A DNA stretch of 61,253 nucleotides from JAEZDP01 sp964430855. Its GTDB lineage: Bacteria > Acidobacteriota > Vicinamibacteria > Vicinamibacterales > Vicinamibacteraceae. A program made the position numbers and the translations under genes. The notes below the pieces were generated by a model. The model saw only the letters and a program-made list of their open reading frames with translations. It did no database searches and was not told the DNA's origin. The DNA is taken from NCBI GenBank assembly GCA_964430855.1, contig CAYSHC010000017.1, forward strand, positions 1 through 61,253, written 5' to 3'. How positions within the stretch are numbered: the stretch's first letter is position 1; each line of letters starts with the position of its first letter. This document shows, piece by piece, positions 17,101 through 24,981 of the stretch.

Positions 17101-17265
17101 GGCGATGGTAACCCGCCCGACACCGAGGCGCGGCTGCGGGCGCTCTTCCCCGCGCTCGACTACCGTGGCTTCGACGGCGCGGGGCACTACCTGATGCTGG
17201 AGCGTCCGCGCGAGGTGAACGACGCCATTGCCGGGTTCCTCCTGGGCCGGGGCCTGCTGCGGTGA
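14131..17265 (+). CDS. Lipoprotein: M28 metallopeptidase, membrane helices and alpha/beta hydrolase in one chain
   Basis: The 1044-residue protein begins with a lipoprotein signal (lipobox LAAAC, residues about 29-33). An M28 aminopeptidase domain follows (about 45-310), with likely Zn ligands in VAHYDSVP (His near 119), AGDDAFGVA (Asp near 131), TDGEEDGLMG (Glu near 165) and SHAYHTDRD. A block of hydrophobic helices spans about 315-600, then a soluble stretch. A complete alpha/beta hydrolase fold ends the chain (about 790-1044), with oxyanion FLHGLGGN, nucleophile GHSLGALVGW (Ser near 874) and His in GAGHYL (near 1020). Both active sites look intact. The frame is open throughout, with no sign of a sequencing fusion. 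The next gene overlaps its stop. ATG 14107 is an alternative start, but it precedes the -10 element. Confidence 0.85.
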   Translation: MVWLRHRRQPRRASGRLAALLGLAVLAAACGSPEARFDAQHARAHVERLAGAIGSRPAGSRANEQARAYLIETLQLYGFDVRVQEADAQWPEAGVTARVANIIAIKQGQLPDAIGLVAHYDSVPMGPGAGDDAFGVATVLEAGRVLAGRPTPRYSLMVLLTDGEEDGLMGARALVRDAEVRARLRTYLNVEAIGTRGPVPLFETGAGTGPALHAWAEAPRPRGGSYMLPVYKALPNDTDATVLGMLGIHGLNFAAVGDSHAYHTDRDRPDRIVLRALTAIGDNVVSIVERLDEGPLEAHETPSVYFSVLERRGFVLGQTAARVLTILAVVLGLVALVVIARHLVRTAGVVPLVVTLAWATAATGAVALTLCGSVWLLRVARAQLHPWHASPWRLFLFMTVTVVALTWALRRVAVLLPERLRPVGTPAAVWLAAFPVWIGLAVLLGVFAEGAAYLVTVPLTVAGLLVPLGAGKPGVGRAASAVVAAVVWTLLAPDAWALLTFSVAALARLSLVTPAWLFPALFMAFGTLLWPPVLAVLVNRLTLRLRHGLAGSILAVGVVVSAVLVLVAPAYTAEQPQRRTAIHVDDRVRGRTFWRLGSNEPGVDVREGLGNVEWRPIAAAESDPWRPAGAFAFEAEVPPAETPPPARVTAQVTRRSDAADIEVTIGAHDLDRLTVRFVTPEAVVPTYTSLPGRTREGRWQARHVNVPREGLTWRATVPPSQGDDLANVEVWLSRPDLPGAEPPANVPAWLSRERTAWATTSVTVLGVTPDEREVAEDASPGASRFAPTPLGRVHYLDVGAGGDALVFLHGLGGNARQWRDQAPLATGRRALFVDLPGHGLSDVSPGAHTIAGLADAVHLTLQSAGVTRAVVVGHSLGALVGWHVALRAPDRVVALVSVDGVLLPFVSSADEARSLGAHVDPADSSRLREALLPHLFTPLSPPAVRDEASASMAATAPRVMAELMADVLVPDGPVIMPGTLPVPVLALEATGDGNPPDTEARLRALFPALDYRGFDGAGHYLMLERPREVNDAIAGFLLGRGLLR

Positions 17266-18572
17266 CGGCGGGGCGACGCTGGGCCGAGCGGCTCGGGCTC
17301 GGCACGCGGGAGATTCGGGCGTGGGCGCTCTACGACTGGGCCAACTCCGCCTTCATCACGACGATCGTGGCGGCGGTCTTTCCCATCTACTACAACAGCG
17401 TCGCGGCGGACGGCCTGCCGCCCGACGTCTCGGCGTTCCGGTTCAGCGTGGCCACGACGGTCGCGCTCGCCATCAGCGCGGCCATCGCCCCGGTGCTCGG
17501 CGCCGTCGCCGACGTGCGCGCGATGAAGAAGACCCTGCTCGCGGCGTTCATGCTGCTGGGCGTCGCCGCGACCGCCGCGATGGCGGCCATCGGCACGGGA
17601 GACTGGGCGCTGGCTCTGGCGCTGTTCATGATCGGCAACGTGGCCGTCAGCGCGTCGATCGCCTTCTACGACTCGCTGCTCCCGCACGTCGCGGCGCCCG
17701 AGGACCTCGACCGTGTGTCGTCGGCAGGCTTTGCGCTCGGGTATCTCGGAGGCGGGCTGCTGCTGCTCGTCAACCTTGCGTGGATCCTGCAGCCGGCCCT
17801 GTTCGGGCTGCCGGACGCCGGCACGGCCACGCGCGTGGCCTTCGTGAGCGTGGCCGTGTGGTGGCTTGCCTTCTCGGTGCCGCTGCTCCGCCGCGTGCCG
17901 GAGCCGCCGGTGCCGCCGCGCGCCAGGGCCGCCATCGGCGACGCCGTGCGCGAGGCCTTCGCCGACCTGGCCTCGACGTTCAGGCACCTGCGGCGCTATC
18001 GCCAGGCGTTCCTCATGCTGGTGGCGTTCCTCGTCTACAACGACGGCATCGGCACCATCATCCGGATGGCCTCGCTCTACGGGGCGCAGATCGGCATCGC
18101 CCAGGAGCACCTCATCGCGGCGCTGCTGCTGGTGCAGTTTGTCGGCGTCCCGTGCTCGTTTCTCTTCGGGCGCCTCGCGACGGCCATCGGGGCCAAGCCG
18201 GCCATCTTCGTGGCGCTCGCCGTCTACGCGGGCATCAGCGTGCTGGGCTACTTCATGAGCACGGCCCTGCACTTCTACATGCTGGCGGTGCTCGTCGGCA
18301 CCGTGCAGGGCGGCAGCCAGGCGCTGTCGCGATCGCTCTTTGCGAGCATGATCCCGCGCGACCGGACGTCGCAGTTCTTCGGCTTCTTCGCCGTGAGCGA
18401 GCGGACGGCCGGCATCCTCGGGCCGCTGACGTTCGCGGTGGCCGTCGCGGTGACCGGGTCGAGCCGTTCAGCCATCCTCTCGGTCATCGCCTTCTTCGTC
18501 CTCGGAGGCCTGCTGCTGACGCTCGTGGACGTCGAGGAAGGCCGCCGGCAGTCGGCCGCGGCTGCCGTGTGA
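17262..18572 (+). CDS. MFS transporter, UMF1 (Atg22-like) family
   Basis: The 436-residue protein has about twelve hydrophobic segments. Its N-terminus REIRAWALYDWANSAFITT, with the DWANSAF signature, marks the UMF1/Atg22-like branch of the major facilitator superfamily. A cytoplasmic loop with VPEPPVPPRARAAIGDAV lies near the middle. It should sit in the inner membrane; the substrate is unknown, although eukaryotic relatives export amino acids from vacuoles. GTG 17262 overlaps the stop of the peptidase-hydrolase gene by four bases. That coupling makes uptake of peptidase products an attractive but unproven idea. Confidence 0.88.
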   Translation: MTAGRRWAERLGLGTREIRAWALYDWANSAFITTIVAAVFPIYYNSVAADGLPPDVSAFRFSVATTVALAISAAIAPVLGAVADVRAMKKTLLAAFMLLGVAATAAMAAIGTGDWALALALFMIGNVAVSASIAFYDSLLPHVAAPEDLDRVSSAGFALGYLGGGLLLLVNLAWILQPALFGLPDAGTATRVAFVSVAVWWLAFSVPLLRRVPEPPVPPRARAAIGDAVREAFADLASTFRHLRRYRQAFLMLVAFLVYNDGIGTIIRMASLYGAQIGIAQEHLIAALLLVQFVGVPCSFLFGRLATAIGAKPAIFVALAVYAGISVLGYFMSTALHFYMLAVLVGTVQGGSQALSRSLFASMIPRDRTSQFFGFFAVSERTAGILGPLTFAVAVAVTGSSRSAILSVIAFFVLGGLLLTLVDVEEGRRQSAAAAV

Positions 18573-18591
18573 TGCCCAGGTGGAGGTCGGG

Positions 18592-19503
18592 ATGCGTGTT
18601 GTGATTGCGGGTGGATCCGGGTTCCTCGGCCGCGCGCTGGCCGACGCATGCGTGAGCGCCGGCGACGCGGTCGTCGTGCTGACGCGGCATCCCCGCGGGG
18701 ACAGCGACGGGGTGACGTTCGCGGCATGGGACCCCGCGGGCGACCCGTCGGCGTGGGCGCACGTCCTCGAGGGGGCCGACGCGCTGGTGAACCTCGCCGG
18801 CGAGTCGATTGCCGGCGGGCGCTGGAGCGGGGCGCGCAAGGTGCGCATCTGGGACAGCCGCCTGGCGTCCACGCGTGCGCTCGCGAAAGCCGTGGCGCTC
18901 GTCGACGTGCCTCCCCGGCGGGTGATCAACGCCTCGGCGGTGGGCTACTACGGCTCGCGAGGCGACGAGGTGCTGACCGAGGAGTCGGCACCCGGCAGCG
19001 ATTTCCTCGCACGCCTCTGTGTGGCGTGGGAGCAGGCGGCGGCAGCGATGTCCTCGGAGCGGACCACCGTGGCGTGCATCAGGAGCGCGATGGTGCTCGA
19101 CGCGAAGGCCGGCCCGCTGCCACGCATGGCGCTACCGTTCAGGCTGGGCGCGGGTGGGCGGCTCGGGGACGGCACGCAGTACACGTCGTGGATCCACAGA
19201 GACGACTGGGTGCGGCTGGTCCGCCACCTGCTCCAGCGCCAAGAGCTGACGGGCGCGTTCAACGCTGCGGCGCCGGAGCCGGTGCGCAATGCCGACTTCG
19301 CGAAGACGCTCGCGCAGGTGCTGGCACGACCGGCGGTGGTGCCGACGCCTGCGGCGGCGCTGCGCCTTGCGCTCGGCGAGATGGCCGACGCGCTGCTGCT
19401 GTCGAGCCAGCGCGTCATCCCGGCGCGGGCGACGTCAGAAGGGTTTGCGTTCACTTACCCGACGCTGCACGCCGCCCTGCGGCAGATCTACGGCCGCGCC
19501 TGA
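18592..19503 (+). CDS. NAD(P)-binding epimerase-like protein, TIGR01777 family
   Basis: The 303-residue protein has a Rossmann start RVVIAGGSGFLGRALADA. It also has blocks typical of the TIGR01777/YfcH group: LVNLAGESIAGGRWSGARK, RVINASAVGYYGSRGDE and TSWIHRDDWVRLV. The C-terminal DUF1731-like part ends LHAALRQIYGR. Substrate and pathway are unknown for this family, although the fold implies an NAD(P)-dependent sugar-nucleotide-type reaction. ATG 18592 was chosen because GGAGG lies 8 nt upstream. Its last 16 bp overlap the tail of the sigma/anti-sigma gene on the other strand. Confidence 0.87.
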   Translation: MRVVIAGGSGFLGRALADACVSAGDAVVVLTRHPRGDSDGVTFAAWDPAGDPSAWAHVLEGADALVNLAGESIAGGRWSGARKVRIWDSRLASTRALAKAVALVDVPPRRVINASAVGYYGSRGDEVLTEESAPGSDFLARLCVAWEQAAAAMSSERTTVACIRSAMVLDAKAGPLPRMALPFRLGAGGRLGDGTQYTSWIHRDDWVRLVRHLLQRQELTGAFNAAAPEPVRNADFAKTLAQVLARPAVVPTPAAALRLALGEMADALLLSSQRVIPARATSEGFAFTYPTLHAALRQIYGRA

Positions 19504-20855
19504 GCGGCGGGCCGAAGGGTGCCCTCGAGGACGACGTCGCCTGACGGGGCACCCGCGCCGCCCTGCGGCTCGACGGAGACGGAGAGGCCGGTTGGCTGCG
19601 GCAGCGAGACGGGCGTGTCGAACACCGCCATGGCGCGCCCTTCCCCGTCCGGGCTGAATGTCCCGGCGCTGACAGGCGGGCCGTCATTCAGCACCCACAT
19701 CTGGTAGGCCTGCCCGCGCGGCAGGTCCGGCAGCCGCGTGGCCGCGAGCACCAGCCCGTGCGCGCGGCTCCAGTACGCGCGCGCCACGGCGCCGGACGCC
19801 GGGCCCCGCCCGGTCAGCGGAATCTCGACGGTGTCTGCCGCCGCGAGCACCGACGTGCCGGTCTGGTCGCGCACGAGCCGCGCGCGGGCGTCGCGCACGT
19901 CCGCCTGCACGCCGGCAAGACGGGTCGTGACCTCGGCGAGCTGGCCCTCGAGCGCCGCGACCCTGGCGCGCTGCTGCACCGCGTATACGAGCAGGGCGAG
20001 CGCCGCAGCGATGGCGGCATAGGGCAGCCACCACGGAACGCGCGTCCGCACGGGCGCGGTCGAGCCGGGCCGCCGCGGTCCGGCGGAAGCATCCCGGCGT
20101 GCGGCGTCGGCCCCCGTTGTGGACACACCGGCGACGGCCAGCACACGCGCCTTCAATCCGGCGGGCAGTTCCGCTGGCACCAGCGCATGCCACAGACCTG
20201 CGGCGACGCCGCCCGCGGCCTCGGGTCGCAGCTCGTCGGCCTGGCCCGTCATCGCGGTGGACGCCGACGCGGGCACGGCGCCTGCGCGCATGGCGGCATG
20301 GAGCGAGGCGATGGTTTCCTGGAGCCAGGCTCGAATGGTCGAGGACGGCTCGTTCAACGCTGCGGCAATCGCGTCCGGCGTGAGGCCTTCGAAGACCGCG
20401 AGCTCGAGCGCCGTCCGCTGCGGGCGGTGCACAAGCCCCAGGGCCGCGTCGAGGCGACGTACCTCGTCGGGAGTGGCGTGCAGCGCCACGTCGGGAACAC
20501 CGCCGCGGACGACGTTCCCGAGCAGCGCCTGGTCGTCGTGGAACGGACGGCCCTGCCGCGCGCGAAGCCTGCCGATGGCACGGCTGCGGGCCAGCGCCAG
20601 CAGCCACGTGCCCACGGGGATGGGCGGGCGATCGCCCCGCGCGGCAAGGCGCCACGCCTGGGCGAAGACGTCCTGCACCGTGTCTTCCGCGTCGCCCTCC
20701 TGCCGGAGGATGCGCAAGGCAAGCGCAAGGACCCGCCCGGCGTGCAGATCGTAGAGCGCCTCGAGCCCTGCGGGGTCGCCGGCGCTCATGCGCTCGAGCG
20801 CGGAGAGCTCCCCTGCCTGTCCGAGGCCGGCGTCGTCGCGTTCCGCCTCATGCAT
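19488..20855 (-). CDS. ECF sigma factor fused to RskA-type anti-sigma domain
   Basis: One uninterrupted 455-residue chain combines two normally separate proteins. Residues about 25-95 are sigma region 2 (GDAEDTVQDVFAQAWRLA). Residues about 130-190 are region 4, with a divergent helix-turn-helix (GLTPDAIAAALNEPSSTIR). A short linker keeps a remnant typical of anti-sigma-K proteins (LPAGLKARVLAVAG, 230-243). A transmembrane helix follows at about 274-293, then a coiled segment, then the extracytoplasmic RskA domain (335-447) with GQAYQMWVLNDG and SVEPQGGAGAPSG. In other bacteria sigma and RskA are adjacent genes, and proteolysis of RskA frees sigma. Here the sigma half would be tethered to the membrane. 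TATGCT lies 11 nt before the ATG. Confidence 0.85.
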   Translation of the reverse strand: MHEAERDDAGLGQAGELSALERMSAGDPAGLEALYDLHAGRVLALALRILRQEGDAEDTVQDVFAQAWRLAARGDRPPIPVGTWLLALARSRAIGRLRARQGRPFHDDQALLGNVVRGGVPDVALHATPDEVRRLDAALGLVHRPQRTALELAVFEGLTPDAIAAALNEPSSTIRAWLQETIASLHAAMRAGAVPASASTAMTGQADELRPEAAGGVAAGLWHALVPAELPAGLKARVLAVAGVSTTGADAARRDASAGPRRPGSTAPVRTRVPWWLPYAAIAAALALLVYAVQQRARVAALEGQLAEVTTRLAGVQADVRDARARLVRDQTGTSVLAAADTVEIPLTGRGPASGAVARAYWSRAHGLVLAATRLPDLPRGQAYQMWVLNDGPPVSAGTFSPDGEGRAMAVFDTPVSLPQPTGLSVSVEPQGGAGAPSGDVVLEGTLRPAAQARP

Positions 20856-20885
20856 GTCAGGACAGGAGCATACACGCTCGCGACG

Positions 20886-23546
20886 TCACGATTTGCCGAG
20901 TGACAGCAGGTTCGCCATGAGCGTGTACGCCCCCGGCGTGCCCGCCGGCAGCTGCCGCCACAGGTTGAGGCCGACGTACAGCCATCGACCCTTCCCGACC
21001 CGGGCCTCGACGAGCGCGCCCCGCTGGACTCCCGGGTTGTTCGGAAACGGGTCGCTCATCTCGATCAGGTCCACGTATCGCTCGTCTGCGCTGGCCGTGT
21101 CGAAGAAATACAGACCCCGCTCCTGCACCCAGCCGGCCCACGTCTCGTCGGTCACGCGGTTCGGCGTCGTGAAGACCGGATGGTCAGGCACGAGCACCGT
21201 CACCGGCGCCGTCTCGTCGGTCACGCGATTGCTGCTCACCTTGCCGGGGTACGGCCCGTGCTGCGCCTGGTTGAACTCGAACTTGTTGTACTGGACGATG
21301 ACCGTGCCGCCGGCCTCCGCGTAGTCGAGCAGCCGCTGGTTGTATGCGCGAAGGTCGGTGCGGCGTTCGTATGCCCGCACGCCCGTCATCACGACGTCAT
21401 ACCTGCCGAGGTCGCCGTAGGCCACCTGCTCGGGCGTGAGCAGCTCCACGCGGGCGCCGAGCTGCTCGAGCGCGGGCGGCACGAGGTCGCCAACGCCCAT
21501 GATGTAGCCGACGGTCACGTCCACCGGCTGGAGGTCGAGCACCTGGAGGCTGCCGCGGGCCTCGGCCGCGAGATGCCGACGCGAGATGTGCGGGTACTCG
21601 ATCGTCTCGTACCCGACGGTGTAGCGCTCGCCGTCGAGCGTCGCCACCGCGGCGACGTCGTACCTGCCGGGCCGCGCCGCCGCGTCCGGTGTCACCTGGA
21701 ACCGCACGGTGAGCTGTTCGTCCTCGCGGGCGAAGCTGACGGGCGCCGAGGCGGGCTCGCTCCGCCAGCCGTCGGGGAGCGCCAGCTCGACGGACGCGTC
21801 CGCAGGGCCTTTCCCGTGATTCGTCACGGTGACGCGCAGCTCGCGTGACTGTGCGACGCCGGGGAACGCCAGGACGTCGCTCCCGAGCTTGACGGCCAGC
21901 CGCGGGACGACCAGGAGCTCGTGGCGCTTCTCGCCGCTGAAGACGTTGCCGCCGTGGCGGTACTGCACCGGCACGGCAACCGTCTGGTCGTGTCCGCCGA
22001 GCGACAGCACGATCTTCGCGACGAAGGGCGATGGCGCGAACGGCACGCCGAAGGGCACGTCGGGGTCGAAGTCGTAGTACTCGCGCCCGGGCACCTTCGT
22101 CCAGTAGGCCGTGGTCACTCTGGCCGACGCCGGCACCCTCAGCGTCGCCTCGCAGACGAACGGCCGCGGCGACGCCACCGTGGCCGCCGCGCAGTCGGCG
22201 TTCCCGTCGAATCCCTCGAAGGTCACGCTCCTGACGCTGACGTCCTCCGCAGCTCCGGCAAACACCCGGGCCGAGACGCCGACCGGCTGTCCCGCGACGA
22301 TGAGCCCATCGTCGGCGAGCACGTCGATGCGCAGGCCAGCCGCGATGCGCAGGGCCTCTTCGGCCTCGCGCTCTTTCCGCTCGAGGCGCATGTCGATTTC
22401 CTCGCGCAGGGCCGCGTCGGGCTGCATGCCCGGCAGCTGCCGGCGCAGCGCGCGGACGGTACCGAGCACCTGGGCGAGAATGGGCCTCGCCGCGTTGACC
22501 CCCTTGGTCTCGTAGGTGAACTGCGCGTTGCGCACCTGGCCTTCGAGCGCCTCGAGGGCGAGCGGCAGCGCCGGCGAGCCGCCGAGGCCGAACCGGCCGA
22601 GCGAGCGGATCCGCGTGTCGATGCCCGCCATGATGTCCTTGGTCTGCTCGGCCCGCGGCGTCTCGAGCACGGTGTCGCGCAGCACGTACTGCCTTGGCAG
22701 CGGCCCGGGCAGCAGGTACAGCTGCGGCATGCCCTGGCACATGTGCAGGCTGCGGGCCTCCGATCCGAGCTCGTTGTACGTCCTGCCGATGAGCGGGTCG
22801 AAGACATTGGCGTCGACGACGCAGATGTCGTCTGCCGGGACTTCCACCGCCTGGCCGCCGAAGAATGGCGCGGTGTAGAAGAACTTCGACGCCTGCCACG
22901 GACGCAGGCCCGCCGCGATCTGCTCCGGGAACCTGTCCGGGTCGGCCGCCGCCCTGAAGGCCTCGGCCGTGATGGCCGTCGAGGCCTGGTGATGCTGGCC
23001 GCTGCCCTGCGTGTGATCCCACAGGAACCCGACGATCACGTCCGGGCGGATCGTGCGGATGTGGCGGACGTAGTCGGCCAGGATTTCCTCGCGGTTCCAG
23101 CGCTCGAACGTCTCGTCGCGGCTGAACGAGTTGCCGAAGTCCACGGCGCGCGTGAAGTACTGCTCGGTGCCCGTGAGGCGATGCGCCGCCAGCAGCTCCT
23201 CGGTCCGGAGCACGGCGAGGGCCTCGAACAGCTCGGGGCCGATCTCGTTCTGGCCGCCGTTGCCGCGCGTCGCGGTGACGAGCACCGTCCGCAGGCCGTC
23301 GCGATGGCGGTACATCGCGAGCAGCGCGTTGTTCTCGTCGTCGGGATGCGCCGTGGTCATCATCAGCGTGCCGACGCTGGCCAGGCGGCGCAGCGCAAGA
23401 CCCAGCGCGTCGTCGCTCGGGTGCTCGGCAACCGGCTGCAGCCGGTACTGCGCCTCCACGGCATGGATGGCAGCGAGGAGCAGGACGGCGATCGCGGCGG
23501 GCCACAGGGGCCGCCGCCGCAGGCGGGAGGCGAAGCTCGTGATCAT
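20886..23546 (-). CDS. Secreted PIG-L (LmbE-like) family deacetylase with C-terminal beta domains
   Basis: The 886-residue protein has an Arg-rich N-terminus and signal peptide (about residues 12-33). It then has a PIG-L domain with the metal motif TTAHPDDENN (near 64-73), RGNGGQNEIGPEL, and a distal HHQAST segment. PIG-L enzymes remove acetyl groups from N-acetylglucosamine-type sugars through Zn. The C-terminal half has beta-rich sequence with NEW3-like phrases (VTNHGKGPADASVELALPDGW) and a final domain with TVIVQYNKFEFNQ. This large secreted architecture is common in Acidobacteriota and Bacteroidetes, but its substrate is unknown. ATG 23546 puts the signal peptide first. It lies 30 bp downstream of the sigma/anti-sigma gene on the map but is transcribed towards it. 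Confidence 0.85.
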   Translation of the reverse strand: MITSFASRLRRRPLWPAAIAVLLLAAIHAVEAQYRLQPVAEHPSDDALGLALRRLASVGTLMMTTAHPDDENNALLAMYRHRDGLRTVLVTATRGNGGQNEIGPELFEALAVLRTEELLAAHRLTGTEQYFTRAVDFGNSFSRDETFERWNREEILADYVRHIRTIRPDVIVGFLWDHTQGSGQHHQASTAITAEAFRAAADPDRFPEQIAAGLRPWQASKFFYTAPFFGGQAVEVPADDICVVDANVFDPLIGRTYNELGSEARSLHMCQGMPQLYLLPGPLPRQYVLRDTVLETPRAEQTKDIMAGIDTRIRSLGRFGLGGSPALPLALEALEGQVRNAQFTYETKGVNAARPILAQVLGTVRALRRQLPGMQPDAALREEIDMRLERKEREAEEALRIAAGLRIDVLADDGLIVAGQPVGVSARVFAGAAEDVSVRSVTFEGFDGNADCAAATVASPRPFVCEATLRVPASARVTTAYWTKVPGREYYDFDPDVPFGVPFAPSPFVAKIVLSLGGHDQTVAVPVQYRHGGNVFSGEKRHELLVVPRLAVKLGSDVLAFPGVAQSRELRVTVTNHGKGPADASVELALPDGWRSEPASAPVSFAREDEQLTVRFQVTPDAAARPGRYDVAAVATLDGERYTVGYETIEYPHISRRHLAAEARGSLQVLDLQPVDVTVGYIMGVGDLVPPALEQLGARVELLTPEQVAYGDLGRYDVVMTGVRAYERRTDLRAYNQRLLDYAEAGGTVIVQYNKFEFNQAQHGPYPGKVSSNRVTDETAPVTVLVPDHPVFTTPNRVTDETWAGWVQERGLYFFDTASADERYVDLIEMSDPFPNNPGVQRGALVEARVGKGRWLYVGLNLWRQLPAGTPGAYTLMANLLSLGKS

Positions 23547-23705
23547 GAGGCGTAGCGAGGGACGTGCAGACGTAGGGACCAGCGGCTGACTTCGCAGTAT
23601 ACGAAGCACCACGTACGGATCAGAACGACCGACCACGGCTGCCGGTTTCAGCGCCGGCCTGCGATATGCTCGCCCCTGCGTGCATGCTTCACTTGCGTGG
23701 CCACG

Positions 23706-24923
23706 ATGAGCGAACACGACCTCGACCAGCTGACTCGCGAGCTGGACGCCCTCGGGGCGGCCCGAGCCGACCCGACGCCGGAGACGGCGGCCGACGCCGA
23801 GCCCGACCCTGTCGTCAGCTTCGCTGACGACCTCGACGCCGGCGCACCCGCTCCCGTCGGAACGTGGGCCGACCTGCACGCGTGGTGTCGTGACGTCGTC
23901 GCCCGCGGCGGCAGCGACCTGCTCCTTGTCGCCGACGCGCCGCCCGCTGCGCGTGTCCACAAGCACGTCGTCAGGCTCGACGGTCCCGTGCTCGACGGCC
24001 CGGCCATCGAGGCACGGGTGCTGGCGGTGCTGCCGCCGCACGCCCGCCGACAGTACGCGGAGGGCGGCATCGCCGACGGCTCCTTCGCCATCGACGGCGT
24101 CGGGCGCTTCCGTGTCAACCTGCATCACGAGCGGGGCCGCGCGGCCGCGACGGTGCGGGTGCTGCCCCGCCAGATACCCGCGTTTGCCACGCTCGGGTTG
24201 CCCGCGCAGGTCCAGGGTCTGGCGGAGCTGTCACACGGGCTGGTCCTCGTCGGCGGCGCCACCGGCTCCGGCAAGACGACGACGCTCGCGGCGCTCGTTG
24301 ACACGATCAACAGGCAGCACGCGCGCCACGTCATCACGCTCGAGGACCCCATCGAGTACGTGCATCGGCACAAACGGTCGATCGTCGAACAGGTCGAGAT
24401 CGGCTCGGACGCCCCCGACTATCCGACGGCCCTGCGCGCGGCGCTTCGCCAGATGCCGGACGTGATCGTCGTGGGCGAGATGCGCGACCCGGAGTCGATG
24501 CAGCTGGCGGTGACAGCCGCCGAGACAGGGCATCTCGTCATCGCGACGCTGCACACGACCGACGTCACCTCCACGGTGGCCCGCATCGCCGACGCGTTTC
24601 CGCCGGAGCGGCAGCCGACGATCCGGCAGGAGATCGCGATGGCGCTGAGCGCGGTGCTGGTGCAGGCCCTGCTGCCCCGCGAAGGCGGCGGCCTCGTGCC
24701 TGCCGTCGAACTCCTGATGGTGCAGTACGGCGCACGGCAGCACATCCGCAAGAACCAGCTCCAGCACCTGCACCAGGAGATCACCGTGACGCGCCGCCAC
24801 GGCTCGATGACCTTCGAGGAGTCGCTCGCGGCGCTCGTCCGCAGCGGCATGGTGCACGCCGATGCCGCGATGCAGCGGGCGCACCATCCCGAGGATCTCC
24901 AGCGCCTGCTGGCGCCCGCCTGA
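23706..24923 (+). CDS. PilT/PilU-like secretion ATPase, orphan
   Basis: The 405-residue P-loop ATPase has an acidic, Ala/Pro-rich N-terminal region of about 50 residues. The PilT body follows: Walker A GGATGSGKTTTLAAL, Asp box ITLEDPIEYVH, Walker B VIVVGEMRDPESM, His box IATLHTTDVTS, and a C-terminal LLMVQYGARQHIRK. PilT homologues power type IV pilus retraction. No pilus structural or assembly gene is nearby, so it works with a system encoded elsewhere or has another role. The QPxIRQEIAMALSAVLVQ region is typical. ATG 23706 was preferred; a GTG at 23697 adds three residues. TATGCT at 23665-23670 could be its -10. Confidence 0.85.
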   Translation: MSEHDLDQLTRELDALGAARADPTPETAADAEPDPVVSFADDLDAGAPAPVGTWADLHAWCRDVVARGGSDLLLVADAPPAARVHKHVVRLDGPVLDGPAIEARVLAVLPPHARRQYAEGGIADGSFAIDGVGRFRVNLHHERGRAAATVRVLPRQIPAFATLGLPAQVQGLAELSHGLVLVGGATGSGKTTTLAALVDTINRQHARHVITLEDPIEYVHRHKRSIVEQVEIGSDAPDYPTALRAALRQMPDVIVVGEMRDPESMQLAVTAAETGHLVIATLHTTDVTSTVARIADAFPPERQPTIRQEIAMALSAVLVQALLPREGGGLVPAVELLMVQYGARQHIRKNQLQHLHQEITVTRRHGSMTFEESLAALVRSGMVHADAAMQRAHHPEDLQRLLAPA

Positions 24924-24981
24924 CGTGCCGCACGCTCGCGCGCTGACCGGAAGCCTGCCGCAGGGCTCTGCGGCGAAGCAG

